Shown here piece after piece: positions 22,540 to 35,120 of a stretch of 64,000 nt of DNA. Under the pieces are notes generated by a model. The model did no database searches. It had not been told where the DNA came from and was given only the letters and a program-made list of their open reading frames with translations. The stretch lies in assembly GCA_021904315.1 (NCBI GenBank), contig CM038925.1, positions 8,496,501 through 8,560,500 on the forward strand. Direction: 5' to 3'. Position numbers and translations under genes: made by a program. This DNA comes from Sphagnum magellanicum. Lineage: Eukaryota; Streptophyta; Sphagnopsida; Sphagnales; Sphagnaceae. Numbering within the stretch: the stretch's first letter is position 1; the number at the start of each line of letters is the position of its first letter.

Positions 22540-23301
22540 ATGGCGTCGTCTTCCAGCTCTCCCTGTGCGGCATGCAAGTTTTTGAGGAGGAAGTGCACGG
22601 CGGAATGCGTGTTTGCGCCATATTTTCCACCCGACCAGCCTCACAAATTTGCCAATGTGCACAAGATTTTTGGAGCTAGCAACATCACCAAACTACTCAA
22701 CGAGCTCCCTCAGCATCAGCGAGAGGATGCCGTGAATTCTCTGGCATATGAGGCAGATGCACGAGTCAAAGACCCCGTGTATGGATGTGTGGGAGCCATT
22801 TCATTGTTGCAAAGGCAGGTTGCGCAACTGCAGAATGAGCTAGCAATCGCGCATTCAGACTTGGCCGGGTATGCTGGTGCCAGGATGGTAATAGGAGGTC
22901 CAGCTTCTGGCTCACAAGCTCATGGAGGCGCAGCAGCAGCTGGGGGACCTTCTTCGTCTTCTGCTTCCTTGGGCATTGGAATGGGGTTACCCGGAACAGC
23001 TCAATCTGGTGGTCGGGAACAGCACCAGATGTTGACTAGACAGCAGCTCATTGGTCTTGCAAGAGATCAGCCACCACAGCAGCTGACGAGAGAACAGATC
23101 ATGGAGCTTGCTAGAGTTGGAGGAGGTTCTTACGAGGCTGGTTTGGCTGCACTCGGATTGAGTGGAGCTCTCACCGCGGGTCCCTTAGGATCAGGACAGT
23201 ATTCATCAAGTCGAACCACAGGAGGCGAGAGTCACGGCAGCGGGAGTCATGGCGATCGTACTGCAGGACTAGGACACATGCAGCAGTCTCGCGGCTCATG
23301 A
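22540..23301 (+). CDS. Class I LOB-domain (LBD / AS2-like) transcription factor, 253 aa
   Basis: LBD proteins are plant-specific nuclear DNA-binding factors acting in organ boundaries, lateral organs and rooting structures. The start is the ATG at 22540 (MASSSSSP); the open frame extends to 22498, but that codon is TTG. The LOB domain covers about residues 8-108. It has the zinc-binding block C9-x2-C12-x6-C19-x3-C23, the GAS block around PHKFANVHKIFGASN (34-48), DAV..LAYEA..R..DPVYGC (63-83), and a class I leucine coil L90-x6-L97-x3-L101-x6-L108. The tail is Gly/Ser-rich and carries two related segments, LTRQQLIGLARD and LTREQIMELARV (about 152-180), which I do not know from the family. It is a single exon in the visible sequence, with no lesions and complete. 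The specific orthologue cannot be named. Confidence 0.95.
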   Translation: MASSSSSPCAACKFLRRKCTAECVFAPYFPPDQPHKFANVHKIFGASNITKLLNELPQHQREDAVNSLAYEADARVKDPVYGCVGAISLLQRQVAQLQNELAIAHSDLAGYAGARMVIGGPASGSQAHGGAAAAGGPSSSSASLGIGMGLPGTAQSGGREQHQMLTRQQLIGLARDQPPQQLTREQIMELARVGGGSYEAGLAALGLSGALTAGPLGSGQYSSSRTTGGESHGSGSHGDRTAGLGHMQQSRGS

Positions 23302-24348
23302 TCGATCTACGTTGCGGTTTTCGGTACTTCCTATATATTCTCATGCAGCTTTACATGGTGGTGTCGTTTGAGCTACAAGCTGGAGTGTTCGCGACTCGTT
23401 CAGCACTGTTTCTTTCTGATCACCGACGTCGTGTGTCATATATATATATATATATATACTGATGCTGTCGAAATCCTCGGCGAAGGCGATTTGAGACCTC
23501 TGCAGGCCTGCGTCTTTTGAAACCTCCTGATCGAGGTTTTTTGTGCAGTGCAAGCTGTTGTTGTGAGAGTGGAATCGAACTAGTATGCAGCTGCGAGGAA
23601 CTCCCCATGAATTGAGATCATGAATTGTCGATCATGATGAGTACGTTTCAGACACAGCTAGATTGTGGGTGTCCAGGGTTTTTGTTTGAGCCGGACAAGC
23701 GCATGATCAAGATTGTGCATGATGAGTTGCAACAAATCAGAGTAAAAACTACGTTGAACATATATAGTTCCGGACTTTCCCGGATCGTATTGGAATGATT
23801 CAGAACGCTTGTAGACAACTGTAGGGCATTTGCAGGATTGTAAGAGAGGACTTATGGTCGTGATCTGCTCGTTGATGCTCGCGGGTTGCTAAAGCTGCTT
23901 GCTTTTTTTCGTGAGATCTCTTAGAATAGGTTATCAGCTAGCGAGAACTCCACCACAAGTGAGAGTTGGTTGTGTCCTGTAGACATCCTGTTGGAGATCG
24001 ATCTTACATCCTGGGTTGATTGCCTGGGTCATTTTTTCAACATGCTTTTTACTGATCTGTGCCTTTGCAAGCATGGGAATTCTAAGGGGCGATGCTCATG
24101 GGAGTTCTGCCCCATTTTTGCTCTTTTCTCAGTGTGTATTGATCCTATTATACGCATGGACTTTCGTTCGCGGCCAGAATCTTCCGACGTCATGTGTATG
24201 TGAAGGGCGGGAACACAGTCTTCTTCATCTTGGTTGCACTAGTATCATAATCCACTGGAAGCTAAAAACATTGTCGAATTTCTAACAACGAAAGAATTTG
24301 CATGCTCTGAAGTTGAGCTTCTTGACTCATGTTGGAATATGTCAACGA
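23302..24348 (+). other. 3' flank of the LBD gene, probable 3' UTR, with (AT)n
   Basis: The base composition stays like that of the gene. An (AT)10 tract lies at 23438-23458. No strong poly(A) signal could be chosen and no other gene is seen. Confidence 0.35.
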
Positions 24349-24370
24349 CTGGCTGGCTGGCTGGCTGGTT
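24349..24370. repeat. (GGCT)n microsatellite
   Basis: Five tandem CTGG units are directly visible. Confidence 0.85.
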
Positions 24371-25204
24371 GATGAGTCGCTCTGCTGGCAGCAACTTCGA
24401 TCAGCTCTGACAGTACTGCCATCAATTGATCATCTTTCTCCATTAGTTCTGTGCTGCAGCTGGTTCGTTCCTGCCTTGACTATAAACACTTTCCAAGCAG
24501 CAAGTTTTATCATCCAGAGATTCATTAAAAGCAGATTCTGTTAATTCTGCCAGAAGAACCTCTACAGTTAGAGAAGCTGTACAAACACGAGAGAAGAGAA
24601 GAGACAATTTCAAATGAAAGGTATCTACCTTTCCATCTTGCTGTTCAAATTCTTTCTTGTTTCTTCTAATGTAAGTACCCAGTACTGGAGTGTATCTCAT
24701 CATGAAATCGCTGCCACATTAATTAGACTACTAAAGAAACGGTAATCCAGCAAAGGTATAACATGAAACGCGGCTGGGTCGCATAATGGCTCTGCCCTTT
24801 AAATGATATCCATAAGGAAATTGATGATAAATATTCAACATGCTAAATTGGAAACAAATGGTGGTTAGCATAGTGAAGCCTCTGAAGTGAATCCTTTCGT
24901 TTTGCAGCTGGAAATGTTTCTATAGTGGGACTCCACATGTCCCAAGATATATTGTAGGGATACCAAACTTTTCCAAGACCCATTTCTGGGTGATTACAAT
25001 ATTTTCTCTACCCTGAAGAGCACATCCAATGAACTAGATCTGCACTTTTCTACTTGCAGTGATGCAGAGATCAAAGCTGGGAACGACTTCAGAGTGTGCT
25101 GCTAATTTTAAAGGAAAGTCGCACCAAAGCTGCTTCCTTCTCAGACACACCCAAAACATGAAAGAAAAATGAAAAACACAAAAAAAAACATGTTGTAAAT
25201 TTTT

Positions 25205-25391
25205 ATTTTTATTTTTTGAATCACAACAGCAGACCTGATCTGACAAGCAGTTGGCACCCCCAAGTCAAGCTTAGTGGCAGAGGGCAGGCAGGGCTTTCAC
25301 CTGCACAGCAGTGGGTTGAACCCAGAAACTTTTTTGAGGTCCCAGGGTCCCAGACAAGGGCTATACCACTAAGCCATCATCCCTGGGATCC
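25205..25391 (-). mobile_element. tRNA-derived SINE
   Basis: On the minus strand the head reads GATGGCTTAGTGGTATAGC, a good RNA polymerase III box A (complement of 25360-25378). About 45 bp further is GGGTTCAACCC, a good box B (25313-25323). The body runs on to an A-rich tail AAAAAATAAAAATAAAAAT (about 25205-25220). This head/body/A-tail order is typical of plant SINEs, which depend on a LINE reverse transcriptase. No clear target duplication was found. A degenerate tRNA gene is less likely because of the long body and tail. Confidence 0.72.
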
Positions 25392-25907
25392 AAAAAAAAA
25401 CCCCAATGTTTGCTGCACGTAAAGTTAGTCGATCTAGCTACGACCGAGATCATGGGTATCATCATCATCAAAGCCTCCAAAGTAACTAGTTTCATGTGCA
25501 TGCATGCAGCTAGCGAGTGATCTGCACTTGTAAACGATGATATCCAGAAAGAAAATCTAGCTGTTGTTCAATGAGATCGATATTGTCGACTAAGGAAATC
25601 ACATACTTGATCAGCGCGATAGTACTAGACTATTAGTTGCAGATGGTCATCAGATCTTTAGATGCAGATCATGCAGATTTGGCTATCCCAGCTGAAATTT
25701 ACTTCAAAAATAAACTTATAATTCCATTGCTTTTGCTGCTGCTTCAGTTGCACATCATGCATGATCAAGCATAATATTATTCAAGCTTTAAAACAGATCC
25801 TAGTAAATTCTACTGATTGGACTGGTGAGTACTGCTGCTCATAAAAATCCCATCAACAAACTGCATCAACCCAAATTTAGGTCCTCATGAGTGGAGTTCT
25901 TTAATCT

Positions 25908-26110
25908 GGAATTTATTATTAAGGAGATACTAAGGTGTAATTCACATCCCTAGGTGAGATCTAAATCATTACATTTTACAGATCTAGATGACTTAATTAG
26001 ATCAGTAATTTTTGTAATTTTCTTAAACTGGAATTCGTATTAATGAGCAGATTCTTCATATCTAGATAGATGAATATGGATCAGTAATTTGTAATAATTT
26101 CCTTATTTAT
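25908..26110. repeat. Imperfect local duplication
   Basis: CTGGAATTYRTATTAA occurs at 25908 and 26027, each followed by TCTAGAT and GATCAGTAATTT...TAATTT.CTTA blocks. The spacing is unequal (119 and 81 bp), so this is an old duplication with deletions. Confidence 0.4.
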
Positions 26111-29100
26111 GGAAATCTATATATTGAGATATAGGTGTAATACAGCAACAGGAACCACCCAGCCCAAGGCCATATTAAGTGTTTGTTTTTACCAAAGCAG
26201 TCACGGAGCTTCCATGATGTATCAAACAGTTTCTTTCAAAAGCTTCAAGCATGATTGGGGTATCCCAAATTTGAAACACAAAAATGACTCTCAAGACTTC
26301 TCAAACTTACCTTTTCCTTCACAAAACCTAAGAATTAGATCTTCAATTTCTTTCTTTTTTATCATGTGAAATCAAATTTTTTTTTTTCAAATTTTATGCA
26401 AGCATATATGGTATTTATTGTTTTCACTTATAAAAATAAGAATAATAAAATTTATTCAATATAGCCCATGTTCTATAATGATAAAAAATTCTCAAGATTT
26501 TCACTTTTGAAACCTTGTATATTGTCATAAGGCACTCAAGGTTCTTCCCACACGAGTGTTTTGTACTCATAAATGCCTAAGCTATTTGTGAGAAAATAAT
26601 TCCAATGACAAAGGAATTAGTTTATATAGGGTTCTTTGAAAAAGTTTCATCTGTCACTTCTACATGTATGACCATTCCAGTCGTATGGTTGTCCCTATCA
26701 TACAATTCTATCCAGAATGTAATTGATAGTTACAACCAGTTATAAAAAAAAATTTGACAATTTTCTTCTTGACGCCTAGGTCCAACCACATTATTAAAAA
26801 CCCACACATGCCCCCTTACACCACTACTTTTTCATTGTTTTTTTAAAAAATGTTCTGAAAATATTTTTAATACTTCTTTCAAAAAAAATTAAATTACTTA
26901 AAAGTTTTTTTATGGGTGTATTCATGATTGAGGTACCAAAGGGTGCCAATTATTTAAGGTGTATCAAAATTTTGTCACGTCACTCTTTTTTGTCTTTTTT
27001 ACCTAGTCTTTTTTTATTATGTAAAGACACATTTATGGATAATTATGATGGAATTTAAAATTGTAGTAGTTTAAAATATAGTTCTTTTAAAATTTTTGAT
27101 GACTTTTGATTCATTATTTTTGATGGGGATCAAAATATCAAGTAAAAATGGATTGTAATAAGGACTAGGCCCTTTTCGTCTTGTGTGGTACACCTTAAAA
27201 AAATTCACCCCAAAAAGAAATGACTTATATTTAAAAGACTGTAAAAGACAACTTTGGATTTATTTTTTTATCTTACATTATTAGAGTTATAATGAATTGT
27301 TGTATGCTGATCTAGATAAAATGATGTTTTGTTAAATTAATAAAAATATTTAAAAATAATTTGGATACTATGTAAATGTCATTTTGAATCCTATAAACTA
27401 ACTATATCAAATGTCTAAATTGCATTTTTTTTAAAAAGGAATAAAAAGGAATGCATAAAGTCATGCAATTGATTTCAATTTTTTTGTAGAACAAAAACAT
27501 GCCCCCTTCTATGAAAATATATATTCATTATATGAATTTGACGAAAAACCAAATTATACAAAAAATTCAAAGTTTTTAAATTTTGAAAGAAAGGGTTGCA
27601 AGGAAAAGGACTATTTTTAAAAACCATTTGAGAAAAAAATTGTGTTCAATGGGTTCACAATGTCTAGCTTGAGGTGTAGGTCATATGTTCAAGAAAAAAT
27701 CTTTCCAAAAAACGTGTTTAGTTGTCCATTGAAATTCATTTTTGGAATTTTTGGGAATTTCTACTTTTCTGGCTATAAACCAAAATATTCATACACAATT
27801 ATGTATGAATGTGAAAACTCACCACCACCACATGAATTATTTTAAATTGGACTATTCAATTTTTTTCACTTAAATTTGTTTCAAATAAATGTTATTCACA
27901 AAAAGTAGCCCCATAAAATTCCTTGAATCCTCTTTCCTTTTTTGGAACCCCAATCATGAATAAGCCTTAATACTATTATGTTAAGAAATATATTAAAAAA
28001 TCCCAAAATATGTCATAAATGGTTTTTTCAAATTGTGCTTTTAGTTCAAAATTGTTGTTAAGCAATGGTTATAAATCCTTAAAAGTGTAATTAAGTATTT
28101 TTTTCTCATAAATTGGATTGATCCAAATTTTTATGATATGTACATACTCACAATAAAAAAAAATTAATTTTTTAATTTTTTATTATTACAATCCAAAATT
28201 TTAAAAATCAAATAGTGGTTAAATTGCTAATGGTACATTTTAATATGATTGCACCAACCTATTAAGAAAATGATTTGGGATTCAAACAACTTTTGAAACA
28301 ATTGAATGTCTAAAGAGGGTGCAAATCAATTGGTAAATCATTGTCATCAAGCATGGAATTGAACTCTGGAATTTCATTTGTGTCAATTCACAACGGTGTT
28401 CATGGAGGGGTGAATAATATAAATAGTAGTAGTAATTTCTTACAAAAAATGCAAGATTTCAAAAGCATGCATAATGGCTTGTAAGGTTTTCACAACTATG
28501 ATGGCATCAGCCCCTTGGATACTATGTGTTGTTCCCTCTAACCCTATTTTTCTAGGCACTAATTCTATTGGAATGTCTCTTGATTAAAACAATTGTGTGT
28601 TTATGTGCAAGGTGGGGATATAAGATGTGGGATGAAAGCAAGTTAAGGTGGACCAAAAGTGGCACAATAGGAGTCCATTTTTGCATAGTTTTTGGTGTTA
28701 TCAAAGGTTGAATCACAATAAATATGTCAACCAAAAATCATTTTTTTGCAAGAACTATTTCTAACCCTCCTTTCTTAATACACTACTGAATATTTTAATG
28801 AAAAAATATCCATCAAATTCAAATTTTTGACATTCAAAATGGGATAATGAATTATGGGGCTTTCAAAAATACCTAAATGTTTATTCCCATTTGTAATCAC
28901 ATCCCCAATAAGTCCCAATAAATTTTGCGTTTCCATTTTAGTCATACGACTTATGGTAGAATACCATAACATATTTCATTTAATATTCCAAGAATTATGA
29001 ATCCATTTTAAAATGTGTATGGACTATGATATAGGATGAAACACAAATTTAAAAATCCCCCAAAGACCAAAAGATGGTCATTTGGTTTTTATTTTTTACT

Positions 29101-30249
29101 ATTAGCTTTCTACAACAATGTATATTATATATATGAATCATTTTTTATAAATTTAAGTATTAATTGGAGTTAAAAGACATTGCCATAATAAAGAAGTACT
29201 AGATTTTTGTTTTGTGACGTGAAAAAATGGACAATGTAGGGTTGTCAAAACCGACGTCACATGCCCGTTTTGCATTAGGCATCACATTGGTGTTTATCTT
29301 GACGTGTCCATAGCATTCATCACATTCATCAAGATGGATGCAAGAAAATATTGGGTCACATTAAGGCTACCCCAATCATGATTAACAGTCGAAAATGGAT
29401 TTCAATCACCAATTTTGCAGCAACCAAAATTTTTTTATCATTGAACTTGTGGGGACCGAAAATTTTCTATTGCCATTTTTTTGGTGTGTCATTGTGGCCT
29501 TGCCATTTACATGAAAAAATATCTTAAGGGAAAAGAAAAATTATGGAAATTCCAATATTTCACCATGCAAAAATATAATTTTAAGAAAAACAATTCTCTA
29601 AAAGAAACCAAACTCCTTCAAGATATCACAACTCTATCATTAATCCCAAGTTTCAACATAAGCCAAAATATCATCTTTCAAAAATCTTCACATAAAAATA
29701 AAAACACTACATAAACATATTATACTTTATAATGAATTTAAACACAATATCCTCGCCTTGGTAAGCAATGCAAAAAAAATGAAAACTAAAACAAAAGTAT
29801 ACAAAATGAATGCCTTGTAAATTTTGCATTAGGAAATGTTACTTTAAATGATTTTTTATTGATTTTTTTCATTATTAATGTCTATCAATTACGAGAGCAT
29901 TTATTGGATTGAAACAAATTATCAATGATAAGTCTAATCATCCATAATTCAAAAAATTTAAAAATAGATGGGCAATACTTATGTAAAATTATATATGATC
30001 ATTGTATCTTATGTTTACAACAAACCCATCATCATTATAGAGCATAAATCCAAAGAAAACTTTCAAATGTGTAAAGAAGATGGATTCACAAATCTCAAAT
30101 TTGATTACACATGACAACATGATTCATTTACAAAATTGGGTTTTATAAAATTTGTAAATCCAAAACATGTCATTTTTGAAAAATCATGCAAATTACACCA
30201 TATTCCATATCTAGCAACTACAAACTATTTATGGTTGCTTTCGATAACA
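26111..30249. other. AT-rich unassigned sequence
   Basis: No gene, terminal repeat pair or RNA gene could be supported. One degenerate tRNA-like stretch is noted at 28318-28375. Two CACTACT words (about 26821 and 28779) lack matching right ends. Confidence 0.35.
28318..28375 (+). repeat. Degenerate tRNA-like (box A/box B) segment
   Basis: GGTGCAAATCAATTGGTAAATC resembles an extended box A, and GGAATTGAACTCTGG lies where a box B would be. It is probably a SINE remnant; both boxes have mismatches. Confidence 0.3.
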
Positions 30250-30835
30250 CTCTTCAGGTGTAGTCTAATTGTATGGAGACTCCATCAATGTGTGCACAAC
30301 GTGTTTGAACAGTTTTTTGTGCTTCTGGATTTAGATCATACATGTCATGGATTAATTTCCCAAATGATATCTTGGTTGAATTGTCCACAAAATATTTCGC
30401 ATTTCAATCATCACCCCATATGACATTTATCAGCATGCCCACCAAATATGCTTCAAACTTCAAAGTTGTGGTGTGTTGCTTAGCCATTTGTTAAGGGGAA
30501 TTTGTAGTTTTTAATTCGTTATAAACAAAAAACAATTCTAGGGCAACCCACCAACACATTTTTTTCACTACAAGAAATCATGGTTTTTCAAAAAGTTCAA
30601 TTAAAGTGTCCACATTGACCAAAAGGATGTTCACTTTGATTAAAAACATGGGTTATGAAAAACACATGGCTTTTTTGGTTGGTGTTTTTGACTAAAGTGA
30701 CCATTTTGACCAAGTGTTAAGTCATACATCTATTCAAGAAGGACAAATTTTTTAAATGGTCCATCAAAATGCCCATGGCCTAATCAAATTGGCTATGTTA
30801 ATTTGGTTAGCTAACATGTTTGCTATGCCTACTAA

Positions 30836-30935
30836 AGTACCTACCTACTTACCTACTTACCTACTTACATACCATCTACCTACCTATGTCTTACCTACAT
30901 ACTTACCCATCTACCTAGTTAAGTACCTAATAACC
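30836..30935. repeat. CTACTTAC-type minisatellite in the 922-bp CACTA element
   Basis: Tandem CTACCTACTTAC variants fill about 100 bp. The inverse GTAGGTAAG form appears at about 31183-31225 in the same element, so the two could pair as a long imperfect hairpin. Confidence 0.75.
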
Positions 30936-31037
30936 TACTTATGAAAAAAATTGAAATTCAAATGTTGTTATACACATTGACAAAAAAATTCATGGATACA
31001 TGTTAAATACATTTGATATCAATTGTTTTACAAAATG

Positions 31038-31102
31038 GTGAGGTGGTTTGATGGCCAAAACATTAATGTGGAACTAAAAAGACCAAGGTTCAATCCCATT
31101 TA
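31038..31102 (+). repeat. tRNA-like box A/box B module inside the 922-bp CACTA element
   Basis: GAGGTGGTTTGATGGCC resembles box A, and GGTTCAATCCC, about 45 bp later, is a perfect box B consensus. It is probably a captured SINE head or tRNA fragment. Confidence 0.5.
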
Positions 31103-32809
31103 CCAACATATATTATGTGGAATATGTATATTCATATATATACCTTGTACATGTGTGTAAATGTATGGTACTTAAGTGGGTTGTGGATAGGTAGGTAAGA
31201 GGCCATGGTGGGTAGGTAAGTACTTACTATTTATTTATTATTTATATTTTTATATTTACAAATTGAACCATTTTTTTAATTAATTATTTTTGGCTACCTA
31301 AATTTTTGTCCAATTTGACTAGTCAAAAACACCATTTTATGGTCAGTCCAAAACACCACCAATCAAGTTGGATGTGTTCAAATTGACTAGTTTAATATGA
31401 CTAAGTGGTCAAATTGACCAAATGTCAAAATGACTAGTTTTTGGTTTAATTTTTTAAAAGTCAAATAAATCATGATTTCTTGTAATGTTTGTGTTGGTAA
31501 CATCTTGTTCCTTTGCAAAACCATACAATGATGACATCACTTCTTGCAACCGCGCAACTTCACCCCAATTGCACACACCTATGTACACAACATTTGGTTT
31601 GTATGTCGAAAAATGCAACATAATGTTGTCTTTGGACAAATCATTGTGTAAAATTCCACAATGATGTATTTCATTCATAATGTTTGTGTATGCCCATGCC
31701 AACTTCACATGATTTCACCTAAAGGCGACAAGTCATGTTCACCTTTCCATATCCAACTCACCTTCTTGCAATAAGGTATGATTATCAGTAATGGGGAAAT
31801 ATTTCATGTTGTAATCCAACATTTCTTAAAAGTTCCCCCATTCCATCATAATGTGTATGCCTCCATGGTTTCTATGTGGGTGGCAAGGAATTTGATGACA
31901 TTTGGATGTTCACAAGGGCATGCCAATGCTTCCACTAATCGTTGCTTATGTGTTTCACTTGTCATCCATTTTCAGTGTCTTCCCTTGTGATGGGATGTGA
32001 TTGAATCTTTCGATTCACACCTTGTGCACCACACCATAACCACCCTGATTATTTCCATTTGACAATGGGAGCACATTTGTTGTGCCTAGAATCCATAACA
32101 CACCATGACTTCCAATTTGGGCTAGAAGATTTTGAGCGTTTTCTTCCATCCATGGTGCAAGCCTCGCCTTTTTATTCGACCAATTCTTCGAAAATTTGAC
32201 CCACGATGAATTTTTTTGCCACAATCTCACCACCTCTATGGTCTAATGCACCTTGTCCTTTTGTGGATAAAGGACATCAAACCATTTGCCACAAGTTTAC
32301 GGTTAAATCCAAAATTTTGCATTCAAACGATTCTAGAAACCCCTTGGAAATCCGAATCTTGGTGTATTACAAAGATCCAATTAGTTCTATTCACAAACAC
32401 ACCATCGAAATATGCCATTATGTGCTTCATAAAAAATGTCATGACAATTTCTTGGAATCATCATGTGACAGTTTGTTTAGGATCATCATCTTCAAGCTTT
32501 TGACGCTTTCAAGTTTGTGTCAATGAAGTGTTTTCCCTAGGGACATTTTTACAACCCTTCATTTGTGCATGGTTGAAGGTGGGCCAGTCAAAGGTCTAAG
32601 GGGGTAAATCCTAGATGATGTTTAGGATAACTAGTTTTGAAGGTTTTAGTCAGATTGCCCGCTTAATGGTTATTCATCGGATGGTGGTTCACTAGATAGT
32701 TGTCTACTTAATTGTTCACTCAATGACGTCCTTCAAATTTTGGATGACAAAAAACCAAAAATATTTCCAAGCACTAATTGTTAAAAGCAATTAAAGTCTC
32801 AAAAATCAA

Positions 32810-33230
32810 GGTTCAATGTGGTCCAAAATATTCGCAAAATGTGAAAAAGATAGCCCTTCACTAAGGACTTGATCACTTCAACTCACTCGAGGTTCTATGC
32901 AATGGTTGTAAAGGGGCAACCAAAAACACAAAACCCAAATGAAAACAAGGTGCTCAAAAATGAATCATGGAATGCAATTAAAAACTCATATACCCTAAAA
33001 GAACTTCTTTAAAATTTGGTCACCATCAAACGGCTAAGATTTGATCACCATCTAATAGTTCCTAGATGGCAACTAAATTTGCTAGCATATGCATCTACAA
33101 CGATTGAAATACATAGTTGTTATCTAATGGTAACCAAATTTAATTAATCCCATCAAATAATGACCAAATTCAATCACTATGCGACTATGGCAACCAAAAA
33201 CCTTTTGATTGCCACAATGTGTTTCCCCTT
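32810..33230. repeat. Block of GGTNACCA/TTGATYRCC/GGCAATCAAA motifs
   Basis: Short motifs of the form (G)GCAACTAAAT, GATTTGATCACC, GGTAACCAAATT and TGGCAACCAAAA recur in both orientations. The same motif family is seen at 41290-41720 and 47270-47620. It interrupts the coding-like sequence of the kinase-like gene, either as an intron or as an insertion whose ends I could not find. A run of C's lies at about 33232-33246. Confidence 0.4.
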
Positions 33231-34239
33231 CCCCCACCCCCCCCCCCAATTTTTTTTCCTTTCTTCACTTGTGATCCCTTCATTAAAAAATGGGGTTACT
33301 GATGGGAACCCATTGGGAACTTGAATGGAACATGTTGCGAACAAATGGATAAATAAAGAGCAATCTTTCCTTATTGCGAATGAAATTTGCTGTAATTTTG
33401 TAACACACCTAAATAACTTGGGTTATGTGCTGCTACACACTACCACTATTCAACTAGGTTTACATTAATTGTGACAAACTCTTAAGGGAAACAATTTGTT
33501 TATACCCATATTGATGTATAAATATCGATTTTGTACAATATTGAAGCTACTCTATGTACAATGTACATATGTTGCATCCAGTGGCAAATTGCACCTCACT
33601 TTATTGCTATGATCTATTATCTCCTCTACTACTACTTTCCCTAATATTAGCACCGCATTGTTGACTAACACAATTTCCTAACCCAATGGGTTCCCATTCA
33701 AAATTGTATCCAACCCAAGAAGATTATCTATCTCATTGAGCATTGCAACTATGTGAGGAGATATTGTAGTCAATAATGCAAAAACAACATCATCTTTTAA
33801 ACATGGCCCTTCATTAGTCTCACTATTGGAATTCCTATTTTTTCAAACTAACCAAGTTGACTAGATGGGTTTTTTGTAGAGGACATGTATTTTTGACTAC
33901 AGGCCAAGGGCTTAAATGACAATGGGTATTTTTTGACTAATCAATTTGACTAGAATGATCAATTTGAAAATTAATTAAATTAGACATCTAATCAAATTGG
34001 ACTTTAAAATATGACCTAATCAAATTGGTTAGTGGCAAAATCAATAAGACCACCCCAATCTAGTCAAATTAGCAAGTGCTTTAGTTAATAAGGGCACCTA
34101 TTATACTTAATCAATAGAGCTAACTAAATAGGTTTGGTCAAAATAGTCAATGGCCTAATTAAAAGGGCCAATTATAAATTTCAATATTAGTTGGCTATCT
34201 TGGGACTACATGTAACATTTTGACTATGTTTGACCAATT

Positions 34240-35120
34240 AAAAAAAAGTTGGAAAATGTAAAAGTTAGTTAATCATAATTAAATGAATCATGACCAAATT
34301 AATTATGGTTAAGTTAATTATATATATATTGTTTATCTAACCATGGTTAAATTGATTATATTGAAATTAATTATCATTCAACTACCTATGAAAAAATCAA
34401 TTAAAGTTGGAACTAACCAAAACTAATTTAACCATGGTCAATATAACAATAGTTGGTTTAACCCTAATAAGTTTAGCCATGATAATTAACTTAACAATTA
34501 TTAGTTGGGCAATTGTTGGTTTTGCCATAATTTTTTTTTAAAATTATTTTATCCATAATTATAGCATTCATGTTTATTTTAGCCAAATTCATTTTACTCA
34601 TGGTTGGTTTTGCTATAAAATATTTATTCATTTGTTAATTTAACCATATTAACTTTATTAGTGGTTAATTTAACCAAATTTATTTACTCATGGTTAGTTT
34701 AACCATTTTGATTTTACCCATAATTATTTCATTCATTTTAAATTTAACCATAATTAATTTAACCATAATTGGTTTTGCCATATTAGGCATATTAATTTTA
34801 TTAGTGATTCATTTAACCAAATTTATTTACTCATGGTTTGTTTAACCATTTTTATTTTAGCCACAATGAATTTATGCATAATTTGTTTAGCCATAAAATA
34901 TTTATTTATTTGTTAATTTAGGCATATTAATTTTATTCATAGTTAGTTTAGTCATTTCTAATTTAGCCACAGTTGGTTTGACCATAAAATATTTATTCAT
35001 TAATTAATTTGGCCATATTTATTTTATTCGTAGTTAGTTCAACCATTTTTAGTTTAGCCATAAAATATTTATTCATTAGTTACTTTAACCATTTCTAATT
35101 TATTCATGGTTGGTTTAACC
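34240..35120. repeat. Degenerate minisatellite of TTTAACCATAATTAG / TTTAGCCATGGTTAG units
   Basis: Units of about 14-20 bp (GTTTAACCAT, AATTTAGCCATA, TCATGGTTAG) repeat over nearly 900 bp. Many contain the near-palindrome TTAACCATGGTTAA. The phrase CCATAAAATATTTATTCATT recurs at about 34890, 34981 and 35052. The array resumes at 37605-37930 after the nested element. Confidence 0.8.

Larger units (their letters stand above)
30566..31487. mobile_element. Non-autonomous CACTA element, 922 bp, TSD TTT
   Basis: The left end is CACTACAAGAAATCATGG (30566). The right end is the inverse of CATTACAAGAAATCATG, ending at 31487. Both sides carry TTT (30563-30565, 31488-31490). Subterminal TTTGACYA/TRGTCAAA motifs crowd both ends, and there is no transposase. 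It sits inside the kinase-like gene between the NWG and ALE motifs. Confidence 0.9.

Noticed and set aside
26821-28800. CACTACT words as further CACTA termini
   Set aside because: No matching inverted end with a 3-bp duplication was found for the words at about 26821, 28779 or 54988.
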